From Sarcomyxa edulis (Eukaryota > Basidiomycota > Agaricomycetes > Agaricales > Mycenaceae), in contig QUOL01000016.1 of assembly GCA_009761415.1 (NCBI GenBank), positions 558,001 to 622,000 of the forward strand: DNA of 64,000 bases. The letters are read 5' to 3'. Shown in pieces: positions 34,584-45,663 of this stretch. Each line of letters opens with the position of its first letter. The stretch's first letter is position 1. Made by a program: the position numbers and the translations under genes. The notes beneath the pieces are model-generated. The model saw only the letters and a list, made by a program, of their open reading frames with translations. It was not told the DNA's origin and did no database searches.

Positions 34584-36439
34584 TCATATTGCACCCTTGA
34601 TAAGGACCTTCCGGTGTTTCTCCTCAAACGCCTGCGTAAGTTGGGGTGCTGCAGGCTTGCAGTTGAAGATTTTGTCCCCGTCGGCGCTATTTGGATTCGT
34701 GAAAAACGCAGCCGAATGGTCGACGAGGAAGGAGTGTGTGGCCTCTATCGAGTCAAACGCCAGCTCCTTTTCAATAAATGATAGAGGTATTGTCAAATAG
34801 CTGTTGACATAGACTCAGCAAGGGGTCAAAATTAGAGAGGGACACGTACGCTTTGCTGATAATAATCAAAGCCTTAATTCTCTCTCTGTCGATAAAATGG
34901 TCCATGATATATGCTCCCATGTTCGGGGCGTTCAGATATAGAATGAAAAATGCGTGATAATTCCCCGTTGACAAGGCTCGTTGCACGTCAAGGGCGTGCC
35001 GAACTGCTGGATCCACTTTCTGTCTGGGTGTTAGCTGACCTACGAAAAGGTTTAGTTCTGGAAAAAACGACAACTTAGCAAAAGTATTTGGTACAACGAT
35101 AGAGTTATATTCTACTCACCACTTCTATTCCGGCCGTGCAACAGCATCAAAATCCTGTAAGCCGTGAATTCTTCCACTTTGCCAGGAATGCCGAGTTCGT
35201 AGAGCGTCTTCAAAGTTGCTTGACACTGATTGTATTCGACCATGTCGCCCTAGGAACCGAGATTACCGCGAGCCATGTATCTCGAAAGAGGGACTGTATC
35301 ATACGCTTTCCAGGGCCATACGACCATGAATCTCATATACCTGAACGGTGAAGTCATTCTTGATACGTTGCACCTGGATAGCACAAGAAAATGCAATCTG
35401 CAGGTCGCACAGCAGCAGAGACTGGTGGACGCACTGTAAGATCCTGTCGCAAACTCTTGAATTGACTACATATCCAAGTGTAAGGTGTCTTTTCTTTCCA
35501 CCGTTTTTTGAGTTCTAGCAATGTCTTTTTTAGGACAGCGTATGGTCGAACTTGTTCTGGTTTTATTTCCTGGAAACAGAGATGTGCATGGATATGGCTA
35601 ATTGGGGATGCCCTTTGAGCATATGCTACATACCGTAGTGAGACGAAAGTAATCCTTGAATATTTCTTGCGATGTCCCGACAACAGTGAATCGATCCCAG
35701 TCTGGTACGTTCTAGTTTTCGGATGAAGATCACAAAGATCAGAACGACGACAAAGAACAATGGAAATACGCGACATACCGGATCGGCCTCGGGATCGTCA
35801 TGGCTTCCATTCCCGAATGGTGAGGGAGAGCTTGGTCGAGAGTCGGTATTGAATAGATGAGCATTATGAGGATTGGCCTTGGAGAAAGTGATACCGCCAT
35901 TGTGCTTTTGCTTTTCTATGTTGTGTTCACGTTGAAATCGTTGAGCTCTGCGGTTGAGGGCAGCTTGGTCGTTTGGGTCCAGAGCATTTGATCCTGCGCC
36001 TGCGTTCTTGAGAGCATTCTTCTTGGCTTTCTTGTTGACGGGAGGACTGTCCGGTCTGTGAAAGAGTACAGGTTAGCTGAGAAGTGACGATCGACGAAAG
36101 CAGAACTCACAACTTGCGCTTCAGGTTGTTGAAAATTGGTGCAGGCTTGGGCAGTAGACTGGTTGATACGAAGAATGCATCAGTATTGGGTCGACGGGCA
36201 TGACATGGCGCAAGACCTTTGAAGTTGTACTCCAGCCCAGTCTGTCGTCCAGAGAGTATGTGCGGTGAAAGCGTCAGCAATTACCTGTCTTAGTTCAGCC
36301 TGTGCTTCCGTCCTGTTGGTATCCGTCATTTGACCTAGACATTTGGCTACCCAGTCCCTGGTGGTACGATGCTCAGTTTCGCGCGAAGATGGTGTCTTTC
36401 GACGCACTTTAGCTGTGGGGGCCACGATTCGGAAGACAT
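34584..36439 (-). CDS. SAC3/GANP-domain protein, Thp3/LENG8-like
   Basis: Multi-exon gene. A probable start at 36437-36439 gives MSSESWPPQLK, joined to DWVAKCLGQMTDTNRTEAQA; an alternative first exon could begin near 36594. A basic linker contains PPVNKKAKKNALKNAG and NRRAQRFQREHNIEKQ, a block typical of Thp3/LENG8. The SAC3/GANP helical domain follows: EQVRPYAVLKKTLLELKKRW, YTWICSQFKSLRQDLT, IKNDFTVQVYEIHGRMALES, GQLTPRQKVDPAVRHALDVQ and HAFFILYLNAPNMGAYIMDH, ending in the winged-helix-like stretch with IFNCKPAAPQLTQAFEEKHR. The stop is at 34584. Thp3 with Csn12 acts in transcription elongation and mRNA maturation; LENG8 is linked to nuclear mRNA surveillance. The NRRAQRF block favours this branch over TREX-2 Sac3. 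Confidence 0.82.
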
Positions 36440-36845
36440 CAGAGCAGAAGATATAGAAAAGTTGATATGGAATATAGCTTGAAGCTGGGATACTGCAGGT
36501 CGGTCGGTGTCTGTCGAGACTCGGAAGAAAGCGAGTGCGACTCACTGGGTGGCAGAAAGGGTCATGGACGTCTTCCCACGGCGTCACAAGTGTCATTACG
36601 ACACGTTTGGCAAACTCAAACCTAGCCAACTGTGTCGCAACACCCTTTGGCTAACTTTCTCAGCGGCAGTGGTCTAGTGTGGCGCACTTTGGCTCAGAGT
36701 CGACCTCTTGACACGGACACTCGACTTGCAACTGAAACCGCTCAGGCACACACAATCCATGGAAAGCATTCGTATAACATAAAGATTAGAAAAATTATCA
36801 GAGACCTCGAGTTGGATATGTACAGAACAAGCTCTGTCTAATTTT
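36440..36845. other. Intergenic, SAC3-gene promoter and CYT1 3' flank
   Basis: On the minus strand near 36545-36594 a short open stretch (MTLVTPWEDVHDPFCHP followed by a GTGAGT donor) could be an upstream exon of the SAC3-domain gene. Nothing else recognised. Confidence 0.4.
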
Positions 36846-38213
36846 CTAGTGAAGTTTTGTCGAATCTGCTGGTGGGTTGTAACCTGCAAGAAGAAAATCG
36901 GTTCAATAGGCAGCGCATAGTAGAATGACAAGAACAACGTACTGATTTTCCGGTTCTTGATGACACTCCATTTGAAACGTTTGATATAGAGACTGATGAG
37001 CATAAGACTCGAGAAAATGATCACAGCCTTGATACCGTATCTCTTTCTCTCGTCGTGTTCTGGTTCTGCAGCCCAGTTCAGGAAGGTGACGACATCTCTT
37101 GCCATCTGGGAAGTCGTTGCAGGGGTTCCTGTACACAAAAAGACAGAGCATTTAGCGCTGAACATGGAAGCCGGGATAAGGTTGAGAAACTGACCATCTT
37201 CATACTCGACAAGACCGTCGTACAAGACACGAGCCATACCAATAGCACCACCAGGGAAGTAGGGATTGTAGTTCATGCCTTCACGAATTTCGACACCAGC
37301 AGGAGGGTCTATGTAACCAGTAAGGAGCGCAAAAACGTAATCCTAACGATGTGATTAGCTCAGAGCATGATCATTGTGAAAAAGACGACTCACGATACCA
37401 CCATGACGAGCTTTGGTAATCAAACTCAAGTCCGGGGGTAACGCACCGGCGTTACCAGCCCTAGCAGCCTGTTCATTTGGGTATGGAGGTGGCATGTAAT
37501 CCGCAAGTTTTCCAGGTCGCATGAACATCTCTCCAGCATCATCGGGACCGTCTTGATATTCGTGTTCCTCTGCCAATGCTTTTACTTCGTCCACAGTGTG
37601 ACTAACACCGACGAGATTACGCCATGCGATACGGTCAAGTGAATGACACGCTGCGCATACTTCGCGGTAGACCTGGTAACCTCTCCGGATGCTATGAAGA
37701 ATGGGCCGTGGACGTTGAGACAAAAGACGCAAAAAAGAGAGGAGATAGGGCGGACAGACCTGGCATGATCAAAAGTATCCAGGATACCCTTGTGGTCGAA
37801 TGGGAATGAGGGGGGATGAAGTCCTTCGTCGCTGAGATGGCCAGCATGCACTTCTCCCATAAAGGGGAGAGATCCGTAAAGGTGGGTATACCATGCTATT
37901 GAGCCAACAGTAAGGGCGGCGACGGAGGCGAGTGTCGCCCGGGAGTTCGTGAACGACTTTAACGAATGCAGTTCAGATTTTTATTTCGATAAAAAGGAAA
38001 AAAAGGACCGACCTGGAATGTCGTTGAAGACGACGGGCTTGAAGAAGCATATCGTACCTATGTGGAAGCTATTTTCAGGGCGATGTTCGAGGCAAATTTG
38101 CGGGGAAGACATACCCGTGCAGAACGAGAGGCTGAAGACAGCCAGGTGGACGTTCTCGAAGAAGTCAAGACGGTAGCCTTGTGAAATGTACCTGCGGACA
38201 ATCTCGACAGCAT
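36846..38213 (-). CDS. cyt1: Cytochrome c1, mitochondrial
   Basis: Multi-exon gene, ATG at 38211-38213, TAG at 36846. The N-terminus is a bipartite presequence: a Ser/Arg/Thr-rich matrix-targeting part ([20 protein letters not shown]) and a hydrophobic sorting stretch ([20 protein letters not shown]). Mature features: [40 protein letters not shown] with the CxxCH heme site, [20 protein letters not shown], the [20 protein letters not shown] stretch, [23 protein letters not shown] and a C-terminal membrane anchor ([20 protein letters not shown]). The protein ends [11 protein letters not shown], with the last exon joined over a short intron. It is the c-heme subunit of respiratory complex III and faces the intermembrane space. 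All key residues are present. A CCACGTGG element lies upstream at about 38343. Confidence 0.95.
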
Positions 38214-38650
38214 TTTGGTTGGAACGACCTTCAGAGGTTTTCGGTCTCGGAAAGGAGGGGACAGTGACAGTCACATATAGTCACGCGTCCACCGGGGTGA
38301 ACCGGAGAATACACGACCAATCATCAAATCCGCATTAAAATCCCACGTGGACTGCCCTGAGAGGAAGGGTGGCAGTGCAACTCTATGGGCTTCTGCTTGC
38401 TCAGTGGAGGCTGTGCAATCTACACGTGTATCCTGCCAGGTTTGACACAAAATGTACAATGAAATAGCATAGATGAAAGGTGCATAACTCTCCTGTTCGA
38501 GTGCGGTATACAGGTAATAAAAGAAATTAGAAATAGAAGTGGTTGATACACGACGTTCCTCAAGAAATCATGCATCTAAATGTCCTTGAGCAGCCATGCG
38601 AAATGGTACAACACCGACCACTCCCCGCGCAGCGTCACGGTAAATCAGAC
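38214..38650. other. Intergenic, CYT1 promoter region
   Basis: Contains CCACGTGG near 38343-38350, a possible bHLH or bZIP site. No gene recognised. Confidence 0.5.
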
Positions 38651-39122
38651 TCAGAACAAGCATTCGCACAATTCTAGAAGTAGTCAGCCCAACGGCACTG
38701 ACTGACGATGCAGCTGTATTTGAAATCTCACCTTCAGCGCAGCAACACAGACACATGCCGGCTAAGCAAGCCATGCATCCTCCTCCACTGTCTCCCTTTT
38801 GTGCTGGTTGTTGGCTTTCGAAGTCATAGACAGTCAGAAGAAACGCGTTACAGGACAAGACGCAAATGAACTCACACATAGACAGTTTGTGGCTGCGGCT
38901 GCGGCTGGTAGCCTTGGGGCTGTTGAGGGTATCCGCCACCATAGGGAGGTTGCTGGTATGCTTGTTGAGGCTGCTGAGGATAATAACCTCCTTGTTGTCC
39001 TGGTGGACCTGAACAAGTTGTCTGGGGTCAGAAATTGGCACGCAAATCGGAGCGGAGTTAGGCGCACCTTGAGGAGGGTAGTACTGCTGCTGTTGACCGC
39101 CGTAGTAATCTTTCGCAGACAT
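38651..39122 (-). CDS. CYSTM-type cysteine-rich tail protein
   Basis: Small three- or four-exon gene; ATG 39120-39122, TGA 38651. The N-terminus is Gln/Tyr/Pro/Gly-rich (MSAKDYYGGQQQQYYPPQG, then repeats of YPQQP/YQQP type). The C-terminus joins across an intron to give GGGCMACLAGMCLCCCAEEL and CECLF. A Gln/Pro-rich head with a Cys-rich, membrane-inserting tail is the hallmark of the CYSTM family, tail-anchored plasma-membrane proteins linked to stress and metal tolerance in fungi and plants. The exact partner is unknown. The mid-section (38880-39080) is split by an intron containing GTGCGCC and TCAG-type signals. Confidence 0.78.
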
Positions 39123-39831
39123 GATGGTTGGAGATTTATATTAGTCGAAAACGAGCAGGAGTAGGAGAAAGGGTGTGATATGGAGAGAGACTTTGTAAAG
39201 CTTGTGAAGTTGCCAGTCACTTTATTACTTACGGAGGATCGCGTGCCGAATTTACGTAAACTCTACTCACGACTGCGCTCCGACGGCTGTGCCACTTGTG
39301 GCACTGTCGACTTCGCGTTGATTGTGCCACTCAGCAAACAAAGAAGATCAGCAGAGCTTAGCGAGGCAGTGTGGCATATCGCGTCTTACTCTAGGCCGGG
39401 AGCCCAGCGAGGCTTCAGTGCAGTGCTGACATAAACTCCGTCTCCAGTATCTATTACTGTCCATCGAGCAGGACATGCCACCGTGATGTTCATACGCAAC
39501 CGTCGCAACGGATAAGTAACGCGCAAATCCACGCCTCGGTTGCATCCTTGAGCACCCTGATGTCTACGCCACACGTACAGAATGGGATTCACACTGTGAT
39601 TCCGAGAGCCCAACGCACCGGAATCAACGTAGTAAATTTGGAGCTACTGTAGCAGTACAACTCGAACAACAACCAATGACATAGAACGGCGAAGCTGTTA
39701 ATACAATCATCAATATTCACTAGTATAGAACGAAAATTTGTAATATGCAAATATACCAGCCGTTGAAAAAGCTATAAAGAAAGTCCGTACGGCTGGTTTG
39801 ATATTCAGATATGCGAATGCGAATCTAGGAG
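39123..39831. other. Intergenic, no gene recognised
   Basis: About 700 bases between the CYSTM and velvet genes. A perfect short hairpin (GTGCCAC, 2-base loop, GTGGCAC) lies at 39289-39304. ATGCGAATGCGAATC near 39811 is a small direct repeat. Open frames on both strands lack family features. Confidence 0.5.
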
Positions 39832-41276
39832 TTAAGTATTAGACATGAATGTTAGGGCCCTAGCGCCTTGTCGAATGAAGCACTGGGTCAATCGTGTCTG
39901 AGCTTGACAAGTTAGGAGATGCGATTCAGTCTGCGAGTAACAGGAAGAAGCAGAAAACGAGCACACACGAGCTGCTGTGTATTGGCTATGAGCAAGAACG
40001 TCGAAGGGTCTTGTCCGGGCTTCGGCTAGAACGATCCCATGGTCCCCCACGCTCATCGCGCCGGATGGATCAGTCCTATTGTGAAGCAATCCCACTGTTA
40101 GTATTTTTTTCCTATGAATAATACCACAAGACGCGCCAGCCACTCGCCTGGAAAGCCGCATGAGAGTGACGCTCAACTGAAAACGACCACGCCAACGGAT
40201 GCTAACGTCCGGAAACAGGAAAAACAGACCCATGTTTCCTTGGAGGTCCTCCAATTTATAGACCGACGATACCAGGTTCCCGTAGAGGAGGCGTTGAGGG
40301 GATGAATTTGGACTACCAGAGGGGCCTACGCCCATGTCCAAAGGTGTTACCCCGTCCGCGCTGAACAAGGACAGGTGAGCGACAAGAAATGGAAGCTCCG
40401 CTTCACTTGCAAAGATGTTTATTAGCTTGGCTGATGCCTTTGATAGAGGACGGTTAGAAGGATTGTTTCAGTTACGTACGGGATCACAGAATTCCCGGAT
40501 GGGTCTCTGACTATCAGTCGGGCGACGATAGGCGGGGTCAATGGAAGACGAGAAAGACTCGCTTGTGCAAATTCTGCAGTTCTCTGCGGGTGTTGGACAA
40601 CTTCGAGGTGATAGGATCTAATGGAACGATGAGCAGTCTGATAATTAAATTCAGGGAAAACATTTGAGGCTGACCTCGGATGCGGATCGGCCAGTAGTGA
40701 AGACACTTGAATCCGAGGGTGCCTTCGAACGTAATTGACTGGAGGAGGCGTTGAAAGTTCGGAATATGAACTTTGGCTAGAGGGTGTACTTCGACTGGAA
40801 ATGGAGCCGTTCTGCGAAAAATTGAAAGAATCTTGCGGGGAGGATTCGCCACTGCTGGCGATTACGATTGACTGGGCTCTAAAATAGTGGCGACAGTGGG
40901 AAGCGGGACTTGACAACGCAGAGGAAAGGTACGAAGTAAGATGGAGGCTAGTAGTAGAAGTACTTGAGGGAGATGACGGCACATGGTGGCAACGTTTCAA
41001 TACCTGTAGGGAAAGTTTAAGATGGGTGCCCGACTGAGAGAGATCACACTAGAACGAAAGACAATTGGCCAAACCAACCTTGAGTTTATAACGATGTCGA
41101 GGGCGCCGGTGTTGTCTCGATCGAATCATAGCCAAAGATAATGAGGGTCGTAGTGAGATTTCCGAGGGTCGCAGATCGGGTACTAAGCCCGAGTGCTTGA
41201 CGAAAGTGTTCATCCTGCACGAAGGTTCGAGAGCTAGGTGGACATAGACACCGTTCTTGACTGGCCGAGGCATCAT
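39832..41276 (-). CDS. Velvet-domain transcription regulator
   Basis: Multi-exon gene. The chosen start (ATG 41274-41276, MMPRPVKNGVYVHLALEPSC) is followed by a Ser/Thr-rich, probably disordered N-terminal region. The velvet domain is split over exons: RSYHLEVVQHPQRTAEFAQA, LPLTPPIVARLIVRDPSGN, then LFSADGVTPLDMGV, QRLLYGNLVSSVYKLEDLQG, GLFFLFPDVSIRWRGRFQLS, VLAEARTRPFDVLAHSQYTA and, near the end, LTQCFIRQGARAL. These fit the YxLxVxQQPxxAR, LxGxxVSSxxxLxD, FxFPDLSVRxxGxFRLxF and PFxVxSxxxFPG...LxxxxxxQG pattern of VosA/VelB/VelC-type proteins. Such factors bind DNA and control development and secondary metabolism, often in response to light. The signature is more diverged than in VeA/VelB, so the subtype is not given. 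Stop TAA 39832. Confidence 0.78.
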
Positions 41277-41615
41277 AAATTGGTCACAACGTCCTGGCGG
41301 GGTCCAGCTAATTTTTGAGACGCTGGCTAACCAGGGGACCTGCAGATGAAAGACAGCATTATTTATGCGATTCGCATAAAGGGGTGAGTGTGCAATACGA
41401 TTCGAGGAAACCCGACTAAAGTTCTGGAAGTCTTGTCAGATCGGTGAGCCCTGATATGGGGCAAACCGTGCCGCCCAACGGATGGGAATCAGGTTCTCCA
41501 AGGCATGATGGAACAGGTCAGTCTTCTTGCAAGTTCGGAATATGCTCACAAGTATGTCAACGCGCCAAGACCGGAATAAGAGGGGGTTTAAAAGATATAA
41601 ATTACATGCAAAAAA
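41277..41615. other. Intergenic, velvet-gene 5' flank and TIM23 3' flank
   Basis: Holds the 19-bp palindrome at 41362-41380. No gene. Confidence 0.6.
41362..41380. promoter_or_regulatory. Perfect 19-bp palindrome upstream of velvet gene
   Basis: Nine-base arms around one central base: TTTATGCGA, T, TCGCATAAA. It lies 86 bases upstream of the velvet start codon. Its symmetry suggests a dimeric-protein binding site; no factor is assigned. Confidence 0.4.
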
Positions 41616-42571
41616 TCAAACACTCTTTTTCACATAACTCCATATCCCGGCCATACCTGACATAAATGTGGCCGCTGCGAGCGCAGGTTTTACCCCAGCT
41701 GACGGTCAGAAAAGGTATGAGAATAGCACAAACGATTCATCCGAAACGTAACTCGCGCACCTGTAGACTTGAAAAGCGCGCCTGTAAGTCCGCCTGCTCC
41801 CATACTTCCCAGAATGTCGTGCTTTCCCCGCATAGCATCGATAGAGGAATTAATACCATTATACATGAGAGCTAGAAAAGGACGAGGATAGTGTAAGTGG
41901 GTAACGATTACATCGGGAATTGTTAAATGACGGACCGACAACACCAGCCGAGTTTCCAATGAATGTCCCCCTTCTCGTGACAGAGTTAAGGACACTGTTG
42001 ATCCGCAGCCGTGTGTTTGACACAGCTAATGGTCTTCGAGCGCCTTCGCGGACTCCCCATAGACCACCAAGGGTCAAACCTTGAAGAGTTCATATGAGCA
42101 TGTGATGGAGCAAGAACAATAAGGCGACTAAAAGTATTCGGTCGTGATGTCAAGATAAGGTGAGAGAGGCCCCTCTCAGGGAGCAAATGAAGCCAGAAGC
42201 AGATGGGGAATGGCAAAAAGCAGTAATTTGAAAGAGATCTGGGACATACCACCGAGATACATGGTGCCAGTTCCATAGCAGAGATCATCACTCCATCCCC
42301 TAGAAGGAATTGCAGTCCCAGCTCCGGGTATTTCGCTTGTCTTATCGTCATCGAGTAGTAGATAGTCAAGCTTGTCACCCAGCTCGGCCAAAGGATGGAG
42401 TTTAGCTGGATCATAAGCAGCCATGAGCAAGTCTGAAGCAGTGACTGCATTATCTGGCGACGTAGAAGGCCCATCTCCACGCGAAAAATTGGCAGAACGA
42501 ATGTACTCTGTTGGGTCCTGCGAATTGGATGGGTCACTCGGTGTTTTAGAAGGTGAAATTGAGGAGGACAT
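41616..42571 (-). CDS. tim23: Mitochondrial import inner membrane translocase subunit Tim23
   Basis: Multi-exon gene; start chosen at ATG 42569-42571 (MSSSISPSKTPSDPSN), stop TGA at 41616. A Ser/Pro-rich intermembrane-space N-terminus (PLAELGDKLDYLLLDDD) precedes the Tim17/22/23 core: YGTGTMYLGG, LTLGGLWGVREGARRPLAVS, NTRLRINSVLNSVTRRGTFI, GNSAGVV, ALMYNGINSSIDAMRGKHDI, GSMGAGGLTGALFKST and AGVKPALAAATFMSGMAGIW. These contain the GxxxG-type helices of the channel. It is the central channel subunit of the TIM23 presequence translocase in the inner membrane. The order of exons and the last exon (ending SYVKKSV) match the family; length about 235 residues is typical. It is divergently paired with a TPR mitochondrial-protein gene. 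Confidence 0.93.
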
Positions 42572-42716
42572 GGTTGGAGAGGACGACACGCGAAGATAGC
42601 CCAAGCTGGCTCATTAGCCGCTCAAATTTTCGAATTCACACTCAGCGGCGCGCAAACTCAGACTGCCCATCCCGATCAGTCACAACTTGACTCCAACTTT
42701 ATCGCGAACAATTAGG
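42572..42716. promoter_or_regulatory. Divergent promoter of TIM23 and TPR gene
   Basis: Only 145 bases separate the two start codons, so both genes must share this region. Both products appear mitochondrial. Confidence 0.65.
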
Positions 42717-43772
42717 ATGGCTCTACCTATTTCTTGCTGGGCTCGCTGTTTAAATGGCTCTCGTTCCATCAGGTCCAGAGAGATAAGCGCTCTTTTCACC
42801 TACAGAAATCACCCTGCTTCCCGGCCCAAGGTTTTGGTTTCCAATTTCATAAACTCGAGGCGTACGTTCCCTTCAAACTAACCTTTCAAACTAAACTTAA
42901 TCCGTGAACTGTATCTTTTATATCACATATCAAGGCTGGGCCACTTCTACGACTGCACACTCAACCGCGTCTGATCCGGCGGAAGTTGAAGCCTTGCGGT
43001 GTCTTGAGCAAGGAACACAGAAACTTGAGGAAGGCGATGTACAGGCTGCAAAGTCGCTCTACAAACGAAGTGCAGAAATAAAACGAAATGCCAGTTCGTT
43101 GTTTAATCTAGGCGTTACACATTACCACCTCAGTAAGTCTTCCAAAATTTCGTCATGTCATGAATGATCGTGGCTTATCAATTTGACACAGAGGAATTCG
43201 ATGAGGCAATCGCTGCTTGGAAGGAATCCATAGCATTACAGCCATCTAGTCCAGATGCTCACACCAGTGCGTGTTATTGTGCTGACTATCTTCCTCGAAG
43301 TTGATTCATGTCACCGCAGACCTGGCCAGTGCATATATAATTTCTCCCGTTTCTCGACCGGACCTTGCATTACACCATCTTAAGTATGTCACATCTATTT
43401 TTCGTGGCCTTGATATCGATGTCCGGCGAATTTGTACTCTAGTATTGCATCCTCGCTGTCTCCGGAAGACCCTGAGATCGCGTTCAATCTGGCTGCAGTT
43501 CTCGAAGCCAGTAAGTCCCAGTCAGGTTCTCGTTTATTGTTCCTATAATTAAATGCGACTGCCACGCAATAGCCGGACGATTAGAAGAGGCCTTGGTGCA
43601 GTATCAGCGGTCCAAAGACTACGGCGTTGAGCGTGCTGCCATGCACATCCGTAATGTGAGTCCGGTCATATCTGTGATGCTTTTAGGCTCATCTCTCGGC
43701 ATTCAGGTGGGAGCGAAAATTCTAGGGCAAAGGCTGAAGAACGAACAGGAAAAGGATGGTTCTGATTCATGA
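42717..43772 (+). CDS. Mitochondrial TPR-repeat protein
   Basis: Start ATG 42717 (MALPISCWARCLNGSRSIRS); the N-terminus is rich in Arg and Ser and poor in acids, as in mitochondrial presequences. After an intron near 42870-42930 come TPR-like repeats: DPAEVEALRCLEQGTQKLEE, DVQAAKSLYKRSAEIKRNAS, LFNLGVTHYHLKEFDEAIAA, WKESIALQPSSPDAHTNLAS, RPDLALHHLKIASSLSPEDP and EIAFNLAAVLEATGRLEEAL, ending KILGQRLKNEQEKDGSDS. Six short exons are joined with conventional GT-AG introns. TPR repeats bind other proteins; the partner is not evident. It resembles small fungal TPR assembly factors. The stop is TGA 43770-43772. Confidence 0.75.
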
Positions 43773-44214
43773 TATTTTTCGTCCATCAGGAGTTTTCAGG
43801 GTTTTTCGCCAGTTTCCGCGATCGCCAGGGCTTACAATTCACCCTCCAGATTGTTAATGCCATTTCATCGTCCTGCCGTTGCTTCGTAAGTGAGTAGAGG
43901 GCAAGAATATGTAGAAACGCGTCTTCCTGTGTTAATTTAGAGCCCGATAGGTATCCATGAAAGGCCTGGAACCCTCAACTCATGTATAGCATGGCGTGCG
44001 ACATGTATGTATTCTACTACCAGAGAAAACCTTTCGGTAAATCGACGCATCTATCACAAACCCCTGAGCTTCTCAGATATTCAATGGTGGATTAGTAGGA
44101 AGATCGTTATATTCTATGAATGATGGTGGAGCTTGTGCCCTACGAATACATACTATGCGTACACGGAGTCTTCGAAAGATCGATGTGAAGAAATCAGACC
44201 AAGAGAATGGGGTT
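43773..44214. other. Intergenic between convergent genes
   Basis: 3' flanks of the TPR gene (+) and the P-loop gene (-). Nothing recognised. Confidence 0.6.
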
Positions 44215-45372
44215 TCAAAGTGTTATAGGATCCTCAGAGGAGCCGCTACCTCGCCAGTTCGAAGTTGACTGAGAGGCACTAGTGCTACCATCGGAAGGAC
44301 CAGCGATATTCTTGCGCCGTCCGGGTTCTTCGGGGACAAAAATGGTACCTCTGAAAGTACTGAAAGATCCCGAAGGCGATCCGTGGTCATGTGCGAAAGG
44401 TCGTCTGCCTACGTCGTTCATCGGCCGATTGGGATTGTGACTATGACCATGTGTATGCATACGGACGTTGAATCGACCGCGATGGTTTCCCTCTCGAAAA
44501 TAAGGTCCTCTGTTGAAAGTAGAGTTGCGGGAACCTGATGAAACTACGGGCGCCGAGTCGTGGAGGCGTTGAAGGATAGAGGCGATGTCGGCATAGGTAT
44601 AAGTCATAGAAGGATGATCAGAGGGTCTTAGCCGTATGATGCGGTTATATCCTTCTTCTGGCGTAGGTAGTTCGAACTCAGAGGCGAACCGAGAGAGAAC
44701 GGATAGACCTTCCTGAGGAGTCTTTATGGTTGGGTGACCAGTTCCTGCGATTCAGAAGGTCAATGTCTGTATACGAGAGAGTGATTTATTGCAAGAGAAC
44801 ATACTCTCTCGGAGCCGATTCGCGCAGACCTATTGATATGATCAGTCTTACACTACCTTGTGGACAGCGTAGAAATGTCACTCACCTCATAAGGCGTATC
44901 AAAGACAATAACGTGGATCGCGGTGCCAGGAATTTCCCGTGCGATATTGATCCAGTAAGACCTCTGCCTGTGCTCCGTCAATACGCATTAATATCGTGAT
45001 TGACATATCGGTGATTTTTAGACCAGAGAGCTCCAAGGAGTCGGACTAGTACTCACGGTGCATTAAAGTTGGTTCGGTCAATGCACACAGAGAGCCCCTG
45101 GCGGAGAGATTGTCTTGCTAGAGACTCTACCCGTTTCCTGTCGCCCAAATCATCCTGGTTACACCGTCTAAATCGAGGATAATGATCTTCAAGAGCCTGT
45201 GCAAAAGTCGACTATGTGTAATCGACAAATGTCAAGATCAGAACTTGAAAATTTAGATTGACCAAATTACCTTTCCAGAGCCCACCAATCCAACCAGGAT
45301 AAGAACAATCTGCTGTTCTGAGCTACTTGGTAGGACAGGTTCACCGAGACTTGGGGTATCTAATGCCGACAT
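44215..45372 (-). CDS. P-loop kinase-like protein (polynucleotide-kinase type)
   Basis: Multi-exon gene; ATG at 45370-45372, stop at 44215. The first exon ends in a Walker A motif (LILVGLVGSGK followed across an intron by STFAQALE). Then come HYPRFRRCNQDDLGDRKRVE, SLARQSLRQGLSVCIDRTNF, YWINIAREIPGTAIHVIVFD and HPTIKTPQEG. The order GxxGSGKST, QDxLG, a DRTNF segment and an R-rich lid fits the AAA_33/PNK P-loop kinase fold, whose members phosphorylate nucleic-acid 5'-OH ends or small substrates. The C-terminal ~130 residues (44215-44607) are low-complexity Gly/Ser/His/Asn with HTHGHSHNPN and a tail of Ser/Thr; they probably do not fold. No phosphatase or aprataxin domain is visible. The substrate is unknown. 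Confidence 0.72.
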
Positions 45373-45663
45373 AATCAGGTGCAAGTTATTTCAAGTCGCT
45401 GTCAACAAGTGCAGGTGAAGTTGTGCGTTATTGTCAAGAGACTTGGAGTGGCGCGGCCATGCGGCTAGTAGCATGTCGGCAGAGGACGCCCTTGCTTGAG
45501 CTCCTTGCTGAAGATATCAAGCTCAATGGTTTCCAAAAAGAATCCAGTAGATAGCGTAACGAGGAAAATATAGATTAAAGGTAGAAGAAAGGGGATATCC
45601 AACGTCCTGGTGCCCCAACAAAAAGAAAAGACAACGCCTTGCAACAGCTTAATGTTGACCCAC

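Noticed and set aside
34292..34627. Hydrophobic 111-residue minus-strand open frame
   Set aside because: It overlaps the end of the SAC3-domain gene in another frame and has no ordered helix pattern.
39289..39304. Hairpin GTGCCAC-TT-GTGGCAC as a terminator or regulatory site
   Set aside because: Short arms and no link to a gene end; palindromes of this size are expected by chance at this scale.
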